Below, piece after piece: positions 42,377 through 50,680 of a DNA stretch of 64,000 bases. The translations under genes were made by a program, and so were the position numbers. Origin of the DNA: Elusimicrobiota bacterium (lineage in GTDB: Bacteria; Elusimicrobiota; Elusimicrobia; UBA1565; UBA9628); contig JAHFCE010000011.1 in assembly GCA_023249675.1 (NCBI GenBank), positions 1 through 64,000 of the forward strand, read 5' to 3'. Position 1 is the first letter of the stretch, and each line of letters begins with the position of its first letter. The notes under the pieces were generated by a model. The model searched no databases, was not told where the DNA came from, and saw only the letters and a list, made by a program, of their open reading frames with translations.

Positions 42377-42631
42377 TTGCTCACGCGGGATGATCTGATC
42401 GACGTCATCGTCGCCGGTTTGGCCAAGGCCAGACCGACGGCGGCTGCGCGCGCTCGGGGTGTGGCGGATCGGGAGCCCGCGGGTCGACTATTCCTTTCCG
42501 AATACGACATAAAAAAGAGGTTGACGCCGGGCGGGCTTCGCCTTACAATTCCCGGGAATGCGATCCTCAGCCCGTTGGCCGCGGATTGGCTGACGTTGAG
42601 AGGAATAGAAGTCATCAGAGAGCTTCCCTGA
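42377..42631 (+). CDS. Short microcompartment-linked protein with cargo-like N-terminus
   Basis: The 84-residue protein starts at TTG 42377. Residues 1-20 (LTRDDLIDVIVAGLAKARP) could form the amphipathic helix typical of encapsulation peptides; residues 40-84 carry LFLSEYDIKKRLTPG and IPGNAILSPLAADWLTLRG. The motif LSPLAxDWLxxRGI recalls the N-terminal segment of the EutT/PduO-related cobalamin adenosyltransferases, but the catalytic part is missing. The 3' part contains a promoter for pilT. I cannot name a function. Confidence 0.55.
   Translation: MLTRDDLIDVIVAGLAKARPTAAARARGVADREPAGRLFLSEYDIKKRLTPGGLRLTIPGNAILSPLAADWLTLRGIEVIRELP
42521..42549 (+). promoter_or_regulatory. pilT promoter, TTGACG-N17-TACAAT
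   Basis: The -35 box TTGACG (42521-42526) and -10 box TACAAT (42544-42549) with a 17-bp spacer lie inside the upstream small gene. The start is predicted near 42557 and the leader to the pilT ATG (42633) is about 75 nt. It separates the pilus/competence block from the microcompartment operon. Confidence 0.6.
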
Positions 42632-42632
42632 C

Positions 42633-43718
42633 ATGGCGATCGACATCAAGAACCTGCTGACGTTGATGGTGCAGAAAGACATTTCGGACATTCATTTCAA
42701 GGCGGATTCCGCGCCGGCTCTGCGCGTGCGCGGCGCCATGATCCTGGCGAGCAATCTCCAGAAAATGACGGCCGACGACATCAAGGCCGTCGCCTGCCAG
42801 TTGATGAATAAGGAGCAGGCGGCCGAGTTCGAAAAGACGATGGAGCTCGACCTCGCCTACAGCCTCGAGGGCCTTGCGCGCTTCCGCGTCAACGTGTACC
42901 GCCAGAAGGGGTCGCTCGGCCTGACCCTGCGCGTCGTGCCGATGAAGCTGCGTACTTTCGAGGAGCTGTGTCTGCCTGTCGAGGCGCTGAGAAAATTAGG
43001 GAACGAAAGTCGCGGCTTGATCCTTTTCACCGGCATCACGGGCGCGGGCAAGACCACGACGCTCAACAGCTTTCTGCATTACCTCAATAACAACCATCAG
43101 TACCGCATCATCACGATTGAAGATCCGATCGAGTTCTATCACGCGGATGTAAAATCCACGATCGTCCAACGCGAGGTCGGCCTCGATACGCATTCGTTCG
43201 GCTCGGCGCTTAAGCACATTCTCCGTCAGGATCCTGATGTCGTCGTCATCGGCGAGATGCGCGACCTCGAGACCATGCAGGCCGCGATCGCCGCGGCTGA
43301 GACCGGCCACCTTGTGCTTTCGACCGTGCACACGCTCGACGCGATGCAGACCGTGGACCGCATCGTGGACGCGCATCCGGCGCATCAGCATGCGCAGGTT
43401 CGCCAGCAGCTCGCGAACTGTCTCAAGGGCGTCATCGGTCAGCGCCTTGTGCTGTCGAAAGACGGCAAGAGCCGCTTTCCCGCGACCGAGATCATGATTG
43501 CCAACAGCTTGGTGCGCCGGCACCTGCTTGAGGGCAAGACCGCCGAGATTCGCAAGGTGCTCGAGGGCGGGGAATATTACGGCATGCACACCTTCGACCA
43601 GGATCTTCTGCGCTTGTACAGCGAGGGGAAGATCGAGGACACGGTGGTCCTCGAAGAGGCCACCAACTCCGAGGACGTGGCCCTGCGCCTGAAGGGTCTT
43701 GCGGTCGGCGGCGCCTGA
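42633..43718 (+). CDS. pilT: Type IV pilus retraction ATPase PilT
   Basis: The 361-residue hexameric ATPase powers pilus retraction, twitching and DNA uptake. The N-terminal PAS-like part leads to the Walker A motif ITGAGKTTTLNSF (about residue 130), an Asp box IITIEDPIEFYH, the Walker B IGEMRDLETM and a His box (HLVLSTVHT). The C-terminal part shows the usual PilT AIRNLI-like region in altered form (MHTFDQDLLRLYSEG). It lies 1 nt after the small BMC-linked gene but has its own promoter. Confidence 0.95.
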   Translation: MAIDIKNLLTLMVQKDISDIHFKADSAPALRVRGAMILASNLQKMTADDIKAVACQLMNKEQAAEFEKTMELDLAYSLEGLARFRVNVYRQKGSLGLTLRVVPMKLRTFEELCLPVEALRKLGNESRGLILFTGITGAGKTTTLNSFLHYLNNNHQYRIITIEDPIEFYHADVKSTIVQREVGLDTHSFGSALKHILRQDPDVVVIGEMRDLETMQAAIAAAETGHLVLSTVHTLDAMQTVDRIVDAHPAHQHAQVRQQLANCLKGVIGQRLVLSKDGKSRFPATEIMIANSLVRRHLLEGKTAEIRKVLEGGEYYGMHTFDQDLLRLYSEGKIEDTVVLEEATNSEDVALRLKGLAVGGA

Positions 43719-43719
43719 G

Positions 43720-44499
43720 ATGGCGGACGAGCCGAAGAAGGAGCATCCCGAGGAGATCGAGGCTATTCTCTCGGACTTGGACGCGATTCTCGCCAAGCCG
43801 TCCGATGTGCAATCCGCGCCTAAACCTGCGGAGCCTGCGAAGGAGCTGCCGAAGATCGAGGCCCCCGTGCCCAAGCCCGAACCGCCGAAGGCGGCGCCGG
43901 CGCCGCCGGCGACTCCGGCCAAGACGCCGCCGAGTATCGAGCTTGCGCCGCGCGAAGGGATGATCAAGCCTCCGGAGAAGAAGCCCGAGCCTTCGAAGCC
44001 GGCGTCGTCTGCACCCGCGTCTATGGCCGCGCCCACGCCCGCGCCCGCGCCCGCGCCTGCGGCTGCGTCTGTTCCTGCGCCCCTCGGCGCACCCGCCAAG
44101 ACTGAAGCGCTTCCGGCGGACGCGCCCAAGGAGCAGATCCGCCGCGTGGCCTACATCTACACGTCCCCGTGTTCCGAGGCGAAGACGGCTTTTGCCGTGT
44201 TCTTGACCCAGGCCGCGCGGACGATCTCGAAGAAGCCGCTGTTCTTGCGTGAGGTTCTATCGCACGAGGTTTCCTCCGCGAGCGATCCAAACGCCGTACT
44301 GCAGAAAGCGCTGCAGGCGAAGGCGGCCGCCATTCTGGCCGTCGTTGAAGATTGGCCTGCGGCGAAGGTGGATGAATTGTCCGAGGCGTGCGTGCGCGCG
44401 AACGTGTTGTTTCGCACCGTGACGCCGGCAGACGCCCAGAAGAAATCCACGGCGGTCGACATTATCGTGGACATGATGCTCCTGCCGGGAGAGGGCTGA
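43720..44499 (+). CDS. Pro/Ala-rich protein with a C-terminal folded domain
   Basis: The 259-residue protein has an acidic helix (residues 1-30, with EEIEAILSDLDAIL), a long Pro/Ala/Lys linker (about 30-140) and a folded C-terminal domain (about 145-259: IRRVAYIYTSPCSEAKTAFA through SEACVRANVLFRTV). The last part resembles a Rossmann-like alpha/beta fold. It lies between pilT and a DnaA-like gene whose C-terminus is also a Rossmann-like domain after a Pro-rich linker. Possibly a partner of the neighbouring ATPase. No family recognised. Confidence 0.65.
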   Translation: MADEPKKEHPEEIEAILSDLDAILAKPSDVQSAPKPAEPAKELPKIEAPVPKPEPPKAAPAPPATPAKTPPSIELAPREGMIKPPEKKPEPSKPASSAPASMAAPTPAPAPAPAAASVPAPLGAPAKTEALPADAPKEQIRRVAYIYTSPCSEAKTAFAVFLTQAARTISKKPLFLREVLSHEVSSASDPNAVLQKALQAKAAAILAVVEDWPAAKVDELSEACVRANVLFRTVTPADAQKKSTAVDIIVDMMLLPGEG

Positions 44500-46094
44500 T
44501 GGAGCGCTGGGAGATTCGGGCCGCTGCGAACGCCGATGACCCGCAGAGGCATCTCCTGCTGCTGCGCGGCGGCGCCGCGGACGTTGCCGCGATTCTGAAG
44601 AAATTCGGTGCGTTGTGCGGCCGCCCCACGCCGCTTGACGGCGACGAGTTCAATTTGAGCTTCGTGTTGCACAAGGTGACGCCTCAGGTGCGCGAGAAGC
44701 TTAACGTCTGGCTTGGCCAGAGGTGTCCGCAGTCTGCGTCGACCTCTATTCCGCCGCCTCCTCCTCCTCCTCCGGCGAAAGAGCCCTTGATCTCCTTGGG
44801 GCCGGAGGCCGTGATGACGCCGCCCGCGCCGATAATTTCCCCACCCGCTGCCGCGTCGCCCGCTGCCGCGTCGCCCGCTCCCACTCCTGTTCCTGCCGGC
44901 GCCGCCGCGACGTCATTGACCGAAGAGCTGCGCGCGGACTGGACGTTCGAGACCTTGCTCGTCGGCGCGTACAATCGCTTTGCGCACGCGGCGGCCATGT
45001 CCGTGGTGAGCTCTCCTGGTTCGATGTACAACCCTCTTTTCCTGTACGGTGTGCCGGGCACCGGAAAGTCGCACCTCTTGTACGCGATCGCCAACTCCCT
45101 GTCGAAGGGCCTTGGCACCGCGTCATTGCTGCTGACCTCGGGCGCTCGCCTGTCGCGCGCGGTGAGCGCTGCCGCCGCGCGCGGATCCATGGCGGCGATC
45201 GACAAAAAGACGGCGGATTCCAAGGCGATTTTTGTCGATGACATCCACCTGCTCGCGGTGACCGACCAGAACAAGGATCTGCTTGCGAAGCTCTTCAAGT
45301 CCTTCTTCGACCGCGGCCAGCAGGTCGTCCTGACTTCGATGTACCCGCCGAAGGCTCTGGGCGCGCTTGAGGAGGCACTGAAGTTCACGTTCTCGAAGGG
45401 CTGGTCTGTGGACCTGAAGATTCCAAGTCCAAACGTGCAGCGCGATCTCGTCGCGGCCGTGGCCGATCGCGTGGGCGCCCAGCTGAGCGGCGACGAGATT
45501 GGACAGCTCGCCGACAAGTTGACGGTGTGGGGCTATCAGGATCTGACGCTGTGGGCCAAGCGCCTTGCTGTTCTGCGCAAGATGCGCGCGGCCGCAGGTC
45601 AGCCTGCGCCCCTGATGGACCTGTTGCGCCTCATCTACGAGCCGATCGCCATCGGCTCGGAGTCTCCGGCCGTGTCGACGGCGGGGGCCCAGTTTACGCC
45701 GCCCGCGGCGCCGGCCGGTTCGCAGCCGCTGGCGATCATCGTGCCGCAGGGGCAGGAAGGTCTCGGGGCCTACGCCGCCAACTTGCTGCGCGAAGCGGGC
45801 GCTAAGAACGGCTTCACCCGCGCCTACAACTACGCGCTGATGGGGACGTACGACGCGATGCAGCAGGTCGGCGTTCCCTTCCAGATCGCCGACATGTGCC
45901 ACCGGGCCGGCGTTGCGCGCGCGCTCATCGTCGGTCCCGGCCCCGACTCGCCGTTGGCCCCGCGCGCGAATGAATTCGGCCATGCGGTGCGCCGCATCCT
46001 CGACAGCTCCGAAGTGCCGACGGGCCTAATTCCGCACGCTCAGCTGCAGATCGCGGCCCACTACATCAACGCGCATCTCGACTTCGAAAAATGA
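44499..46094 (+). CDS. DnaA-type AAA+ ATPase without DnaA domain IV
   Basis: The 531-residue protein has a short N-terminal domain, a Pro/Ala-rich linker (about 80-140), an AAA+ module of the DnaA/Hda clan (YNPLFLYGVPGTGKSHLLYA about 175; Walker B IFVDDIHLLA about 245; VVLTSMYPPKALG about 275) and a C-terminal Rossmann-like domain (SQPLAIIVPQGQEGLGAYAA onward). The helix-turn-helix domain IV that binds DnaA boxes is not recognisable, so it is unlikely to be the replication initiator. It is in an operon with pilT and the Pro-rich gene. Confidence 0.8.
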   Translation: MERWEIRAAANADDPQRHLLLLRGGAADVAAILKKFGALCGRPTPLDGDEFNLSFVLHKVTPQVREKLNVWLGQRCPQSASTSIPPPPPPPPAKEPLISLGPEAVMTPPAPIISPPAAASPAAASPAPTPVPAGAAATSLTEELRADWTFETLLVGAYNRFAHAAAMSVVSSPGSMYNPLFLYGVPGTGKSHLLYAIANSLSKGLGTASLLLTSGARLSRAVSAAAARGSMAAIDKKTADSKAIFVDDIHLLAVTDQNKDLLAKLFKSFFDRGQQVVLTSMYPPKALGALEEALKFTFSKGWSVDLKIPSPNVQRDLVAAVADRVGAQLSGDEIGQLADKLTVWGYQDLTLWAKRLAVLRKMRAAAGQPAPLMDLLRLIYEPIAIGSESPAVSTAGAQFTPPAAPAGSQPLAIIVPQGQEGLGAYAANLLREAGAKNGFTRAYNYALMGTYDAMQQVGVPFQIADMCHRAGVARALIVGPGPDSPLAPRANEFGHAVRRILDSSEVPTGLIPHAQLQIAAHYINAHLDFEK

Positions 46095-46109
46095 CCGGAG
46101 CCGCCGCCG

Positions 46110-47285
46110 GTGACGGAACAATTTGCCACCCTCAATCGTCTAAAGGGTGAGTTCACCGCGCAATCAATGGAATTGACCGCCATCGCGAAGGCCGCATCGA
46201 AAAGGCTGTCGGGGTTTGTCCCCGGCGCGCTCGTCGCCGTCCTGGCGTCCCTTCTTCTCGGTGCGTGCGCTTTTGGGCATCTGAAGCCCGGTCTCACGAA
46301 GGAAGGCTTCGCCGTCGCCGTTGCCGCGCCGACCTTGGATGAGGCGCGACGCCTTGCGGTGAAGGGCGCTCTCGACCTGTTCCTGGCGCCCGGCTCCACG
46401 GCGGCGGTAAAAATATCGGAGACCTTCGGCGGGCGGGCCGCCGACTTCACCGGACGTACGCGCTTTAAAAAAGGCAGGGGCGTCATCGAAGTGCGTTTTA
46501 CGCAATTCCTGCTCGCCCTGGACAAGGAAGGCCTTCTGCGGCCGGAGGGCTTCACATCGCAGGCGCCGCGCGTGCTGCTCCTCGTGTCGGAGCCCTCGGT
46601 CGTCCTTGATCTCGGCGTGGGGCCCGCCGCCGACGCCCTGCGTCGCGGCCTGTCCGCTTACGGGCTGACGGCTGTCGACGGGCGCGACGAGCTGAACGAT
46701 TTTCTGGCCAAGGGAAAGGATCCCGCGGCGCTTGCCGCAGGCGCCGCGCGTCTTGGCGCCGACTGGATGCTCATTGCGGCCGCTTCCGCGGGCGCCGAGC
46801 TTGATTTGGTGACCGGCACGTGGCGGGGCCGCGCGAGCCTCGTCGCCGACCAGTACGAGGTCAAGAACGCCGTGCCCGTCGGCCAAATCCAGTCTGACGC
46901 GGCGGTGCTGGATGTCTCGTCCGCCGCGGCTCGCGGCAAGGCCCTCGACCAGGCCGGGGAGGAAGCGGCGTCCAAGGTCGCGGCGATGATCACGCGCAGG
47001 CGAAGCGGCCGCTCGGAAGGAGCTGTTTTCGTTGTGGGCGGCTCCGATCTCAGCCGCCTGAAGGCGCTGCTCGCCGCCGTGCGCGGCGTGGAGGGCGTGG
47101 CGGGCGCGTATCTGGGAGTTTGGCGGGGCGAGGAGGAGACCGTGATCCTGCGCGTGTTCATGACCGGGCTCAAGATCGACGGCCTGGCGGCGCGCCTCCT
47201 GCGCCGCGACCCGTCTCTCACCTTGCTGTCGGTCGAGGCCGAGGACGGGCGGCTCGCGGTTGAACTGCCCGGGAGGTCCGAATGA
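46110..47285 (+). CDS. Lipoprotein of unknown function
   Basis: The 391-residue protein has a signal with lipobox LLLGAC (about residue 50), preceded by a hydrophobic stretch (GFVPGALVAVLASLLLGAC). The GTG start at 46110 gives a long charged leader; an in-frame ATG at 46167 (MELTAIAKAASKRLSG) gives a more usual one. The mature part has alternating alpha/beta content with AAAARLGADWMLIAAASAG and a C-terminal VILRVFMTGLKI-type repeat. It resembles flagellar/pilus-type assembly lipoproteins in size only. It overlaps comM (ATGA). Confidence 0.65.
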   Translation: MTEQFATLNRLKGEFTAQSMELTAIAKAASKRLSGFVPGALVAVLASLLLGACAFGHLKPGLTKEGFAVAVAAPTLDEARRLAVKGALDLFLAPGSTAAVKISETFGGRAADFTGRTRFKKGRGVIEVRFTQFLLALDKEGLLRPEGFTSQAPRVLLLVSEPSVVLDLGVGPAADALRRGLSAYGLTAVDGRDELNDFLAKGKDPAALAAGAARLGADWMLIAAASAGAELDLVTGTWRGRASLVADQYEVKNAVPVGQIQSDAAVLDVSSAAARGKALDQAGEEAASKVAAMITRRRSGRSEGAVFVVGGSDLSRLKALLAAVRGVEGVAGAYLGVWRGEEETVILRVFMTGLKIDGLAARLLRRDPSLTLLSVEAEDGRLAVELPGRSE

Positions 47286-48835
47286 GCCTCGCGCGCGTGC
47301 AGGCCATGGGCCTCAAGGGCGTCGAGGGTTATCCCGTCCTCGTCGAACTCGATCTCGCCAACGGCCTGCCCAATTTCGCGACCGTGGGCCTTCCCGACCA
47401 TGCCGTGCGCGAAGCGCGCGAGCGCGTCGTCGCGGCCCTGCGCAATTCCGGCTACGCGGTGCCCAACCGCCGCGTCACCGTCAATCTCTCGCCCGCGCGC
47501 CCCCGCAAACAGGGCAGTCATTACGAGTTGCCGATCGCGCTCGCGCTGTTGACCGCTTCCGGCCAGGTCGCCGCAGGCGCCTGGACGAGGCGCTGGTGCG
47601 TGGTCGGGGAGCTTTCTCTTGACGGGCGCGTTCAGCCGGTCTCGGGCGTGCTCGCGATGGCCGCTCGCGCCAAGGCCGTGGGCTTTGCGGCGATCATGGT
47701 GCCGGAGGCGAATGCCGAGGAGGCGCGCGCGGCCGGCATCGAGGCGCTGCCCGTCGCCGACCTGCGCGAGGCGGCCGAGCTTGCGGGCGGCGCGCCGCCG
47801 CGGCCGCGGGCTTTGGCGGCCCAAGCCGCGTCTCCAGGCGTCTCCGCTCCCGATCTCTCCGATGTGCGCGGCCAGTTCGCGGCCAAGCGCGCGCTCGAGC
47901 TCGCCGCGGCCGGCGGACACAATCTCCTGTTCGTCGGCGCGCCGGGCACGGGCAAGTCCATGCTTGCGCGCCGTCTGCCGGGTATCCTCCCGCCGCTGAC
48001 GGATACGGAGGCCCTTGAGATCACGCTGGTCCAGTCGGCGATTGGGCGCGCGACGCCCGGCCTCGTGCGGGAGCGCCCTTTTCGCGCCCCGCATCACGGC
48101 ACTTCCGCGGCCGCCTTGATCGGCGGCGGGCCCGCCGCGCGGGCGGGGGAAGTCTGCCTCGCTCACGGCGGCGTTCTGTTTCTCGATGAGCTCGCCGAGT
48201 TCCCCCGGCCGGCCCTCGAGGCCTTGCGCCAGCCGCTCGAGGACCGCTGTGTGAGCGTCGCACGCGCGAGGGAAACCGTCGAGTACCCGTCGCGCTTCAC
48301 GCTTGTGGCGGCGGCCAACCCGTGCCCGTGCGGCTGGCGCGGCCACCCGCGCAAGACGTGCGTGTGCTCTCCGGTGGACATCGGGCGCTACCTGGCCCGT
48401 CTTTCGGGGCCTTTGATCGACCGCATCGATCTGCAGATCGAGACGCCGGCCGTTGCGTTCGGCGATTGGGCGGCCGCGACCTCAACGGGTGAATCGTCCG
48501 CGATTGTGCGCGCTCGCGTGAGCGCCGCTCGCGAGCGCCAGCGGGCGCGGTGGACGGAATCCCCCGCGCCCCTGAATGCTTTCGTCGACGCGGTCGTGTT
48601 TCGCCGCGGTGCGCGCGTGTGCCCGGAGGCGCTCGACGCCTTGGCCGCCGCCGAGCGCAAGACGGCTTTGTCCGCGCGCGCTCTCGACCGCATCCTGCGC
48701 GTGGCCCGCACGATCGCGGATGTATCGGAACGCGAGGAAGTGGGGGTCTCCGACGTTTTGGAAGCTGCCTCGTTGCGCGGCCTCGACCGTTTACGGGCGG
48801 GTCTGAAGGATCCTAATTTGGAGGCCGTCGCGTGA
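47282..48835 (+). CDS. comM: ComM/YifB-like Mg-chelatase-related AAA+ ATPase
   Basis: The 517-residue protein has an N-terminal Lon-like ChlI domain (about 1-165, LSPARPRKQGSHYELPIAL), an AAA+ module with VGAPGTGKSMLARRLPGILPPL (about residue 225) and LDELAEFPRPALEALRQPLE, and a C-terminal Mg_chelatase_C domain (LSARALDRILRVARTIAD). ComM helicases aid branch migration during natural transformation. The dprA gene lies 0.7 kb downstream in the same direction. Overlaps at both ends (ATGA, GTGA) suggest an operon. Confidence 0.9.
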   Translation: MSLARVQAMGLKGVEGYPVLVELDLANGLPNFATVGLPDHAVREARERVVAALRNSGYAVPNRRVTVNLSPARPRKQGSHYELPIALALLTASGQVAAGAWTRRWCVVGELSLDGRVQPVSGVLAMAARAKAVGFAAIMVPEANAEEARAAGIEALPVADLREAAELAGGAPPRPRALAAQAASPGVSAPDLSDVRGQFAAKRALELAAAGGHNLLFVGAPGTGKSMLARRLPGILPPLTDTEALEITLVQSAIGRATPGLVRERPFRAPHHGTSAAALIGGGPAARAGEVCLAHGGVLFLDELAEFPRPALEALRQPLEDRCVSVARARETVEYPSRFTLVAAANPCPCGWRGHPRKTCVCSPVDIGRYLARLSGPLIDRIDLQIETPAVAFGDWAAATSTGESSAIVRARVSAARERQRARWTESPAPLNAFVDAVVFRRGARVCPEALDALAAAERKTALSARALDRILRVARTIADVSEREEVGVSDVLEAASLRGLDRLRAGLKDPNLEAVA

Positions 48836-49215
48836 AGAAACTCATCGTCATCTTTGCCGTGCTGTACGGGACGTATTGGTACGCCAGCCGGAGCTTTCAT
48901 TTCGCGGACACCTTGGCCTACGCGAGGAAGAACCCGCGGGCTTCCTGGGCGCCGGCCGCGGACTACTATGTCGGCCTCGTCTACTATCAGCGCGCCGAAT
49001 ACGTGAAGTCCCAGGAGGCTTTCACCCAGCTTCTCGCGGACTACGCGACGGGCCCTTACACCGCGAAAGGGCTGCTGCGCCTTGCCTCGGCCGCCGAGGA
49101 AAATCGAGACTACGGCGTCGCGCGCCAGTCGTTGGAACGCTTCATCGAGGAGTTTCCCGACCACAAGGACAAACGGATCGCCGAACAGCGGCTGGAGAAC
49201 ATTAAATTCAAATGA
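48832..49215 (+). CDS. Small TPR-like anchored protein
   Basis: The 127-residue protein starts with GTG overlapping comM (GTGA), has an N-terminal membrane anchor (KKLIVIFAVLYGTYWYAS) and TPR-like helical repeats (PAADYYVGLVYYQRAEYVKS, YTAKGLLRLASAAEENRDY). The pattern recalls the TPR part of YbgF/BamD-like proteins. It may stabilise protein assemblies. It overlaps the next gene by 4 nt (ATGA). Confidence 0.65.
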   Translation: MKKLIVIFAVLYGTYWYASRSFHFADTLAYARKNPRASWAPAADYYVGLVYYQRAEYVKSQEAFTQLLADYATGPYTAKGLLRLASAAEENRDYGVARQSLERFIEEFPDHKDKRIAEQRLENIKFK

Positions 49216-49568
49216 GCGCGCTCCCTCCGTTTTCCCGCCTTGTCATGGACGCGATGACGCGCCGCGGTCTGGGCCTGCGCGAGTTGTGCCGCCAAGCGCG
49301 TCTTGATCCGTCGTTTCTCTCCAAAGTATTGGCGGGCAAGCGCAATCCCCCGGCGGAAGAGGAAGTCTTGCGGCGCATCGCCGCGGCGTTGGAAACCGAC
49401 GCCGTGGAATTGGTCGTGGCCGCTGGACGCATTCCCTCGGAGTGGAAGAATTTGACGACCAATGGCGAGCTCCTGCGCCGCGTCGACGCCATGGCGAATT
49501 CTGGTCATCCTCGAAAAAATATTTCGTTGCCGTTTCCGTCCAAGCCGTTCAACGAGGAGCTGCTTTAG
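49212..49568 (+). CDS. XRE-type helix-turn-helix protein
   Basis: The 118-residue protein has a Cro/CI-type HTH in residues about 10-70 (MTRRGLGLRELCRQARLDPS, FLSKVLAGKRNPPAEEEVLR). The tail holds no recognised domain. It lies 2 nt before dprA in the competence block. A DNA-binding regulator of this block is the simplest reading; no operator is identified. Confidence 0.8.
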   Translation: MSALPPFSRLVMDAMTRRGLGLRELCRQARLDPSFLSKVLAGKRNPPAEEEVLRRIAAALETDAVELVVAAGRIPSEWKNLTTNGELLRRVDAMANSGHPRKNISLPFPSKPFNEELL

Positions 49569-49570
49569 CC

Positions 49571-50680
49571 ATGTCCGTCCCATGGACCCCGCGTCAGCGT
49601 TGGGCCGTCCGTTTGAATGTGGACACGCCTCCGCGCCGTGCCTGGGATCTTCTTGAAACTTTGGGTCCGGAGGGTCTCGATCATGCCGTTGACGTCGATT
49701 GGGCCCGCGTCAGCGCGGCGACATTCGAGGACGTCGCCCCGTGGCGCCGCGCCGCCCTTGCCTTCGACGTCGCTGCCGAGGAGCTTCTTGCCGTTGAGCT
49801 CGGGGCTCGTCTGATTCTGCGCGGCGATCCGGAATACCCCGACCTCCTTGCCTCGATCCACGATCCGCCGCTCGTTCTCTATGTCCAGGGCTGTCTGGGC
49901 TCCTGCCCGCCGGTCGCCTTTGTCGGCACGCGCGTTCCCACGCCCTACGGCCGCCGCATGGTCCGCCGTCTGGCCGGCGACGCCTCCCGCCGCGGCCTGA
50001 CCATCGTCAGCGGTCTCGCCCGGGGCATCGACGCGGAGGCGCATCTCGCGGCCCTCGACGCGAAAGGCCCGACGTGGGCCGTCCTCGGCACCGGTTTGGG
50101 TCACGTCTACCCCGCTGAGCACGGCGCCATGGCCCGCCGCATCGTCGCGGCGGGCGGTGCAGTGATCTCGGAGAGGCCTCTTGAGACCCGGCCTCTGCCG
50201 GAACTGTTTCCCCGGCGCAACCGCATCGTGGCCGGCTTGTCCTGGGCCGTGGCGGTCGTCGAGGGGCGCCATAAGTCCGGGTCACTGATCACAGCCCGCC
50301 TAGCCGCTGAATATGGCCGTGAGGTTTTGGCCGTTCCCGGCCCGGCCGATTCCGTCATGTCCGAGGCTCCTCACCGGCTTCTAGCCGCCGGCGCGCGCCT
50401 GACGGCCACGGTGGACGACATACTGGCCGCGCTGCCCGAAGGTCAAATTCTGGAGGCTCGGCTGGTCCCCATGGCGGCGCCTGCGGCGTTCGCGGCCCCG
50501 ACGGAGGAAGAGGCCGCAGTGATGGCCTTATTGGGCGCCGATGCCCTCTCCTTAGATGAACTGGTCCAGCTCTCTGGACTTGACACCACGCGCATTTCCT
50601 CTATAATGTTCGGGCTGGAACTGAAAGAAAGAGTATCCTCCGTGCCTGGACAACGCTATGCCCAAAAAGAAGCCCGCTGA
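49571..50680 (+). CDS. dprA: DprA, DNA-processing protein
   Basis: The 369-residue protein loads RecA on incoming single-stranded DNA in natural transformation. The Rossmann-like DprA core is at about 80-300 (VAFVGTRVPTPYGRRMVRRLAGDA, IVSGLARGIDAEAHLAAL, VLGTGLGHVYPAEH, FPRRNRIVAGLS, GSLITARLAAEYGREVLAVPG). A C-terminal winged-helix-like DprA_WH follows. Its 3' end holds a consensus promoter for topA. Confidence 0.93.
   Translation: MSVPWTPRQRWAVRLNVDTPPRRAWDLLETLGPEGLDHAVDVDWARVSAATFEDVAPWRRAALAFDVAAEELLAVELGARLILRGDPEYPDLLASIHDPPLVLYVQGCLGSCPPVAFVGTRVPTPYGRRMVRRLAGDASRRGLTIVSGLARGIDAEAHLAALDAKGPTWAVLGTGLGHVYPAEHGAMARRIVAAGGAVISERPLETRPLPELFPRRNRIVAGLSWAVAVVEGRHKSGSLITARLAAEYGREVLAVPGPADSVMSEAPHRLLAAGARLTATVDDILAALPEGQILEARLVPMAAPAAFAAPTEEEAAVMALLGADALSLDELVQLSGLDTTRISSIMFGLELKERVSSVPGQRYAQKEAR
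50580..50607 (+). promoter_or_regulatory. Consensus topA promoter, TTGACA-N16-TATAAT
   Basis: Both hexamers are perfect: TTGACA at 50580-50585 and TATAAT at 50602-50607, with a 16-bp spacer. It lies within the last 100 nt of dprA. The topA ATG follows after 50 nt. Confidence 0.75.

Noticed and set aside
42377..42631. Calling the 84-residue gene a cobalamin adenosyltransferase (EutT)
   Set aside because: Only a short N-terminal-like motif matches; the catalytic region is absent, so the assignment would be an over-reach.
44499..46094. Chromosomal replication initiator DnaA and a nearby oriC
   Set aside because: The AAA+ part fits, but the DNA-binding domain IV is not found, no dnaN, recF or gyrB follows, and there is no AT-rich DnaA-box cluster.
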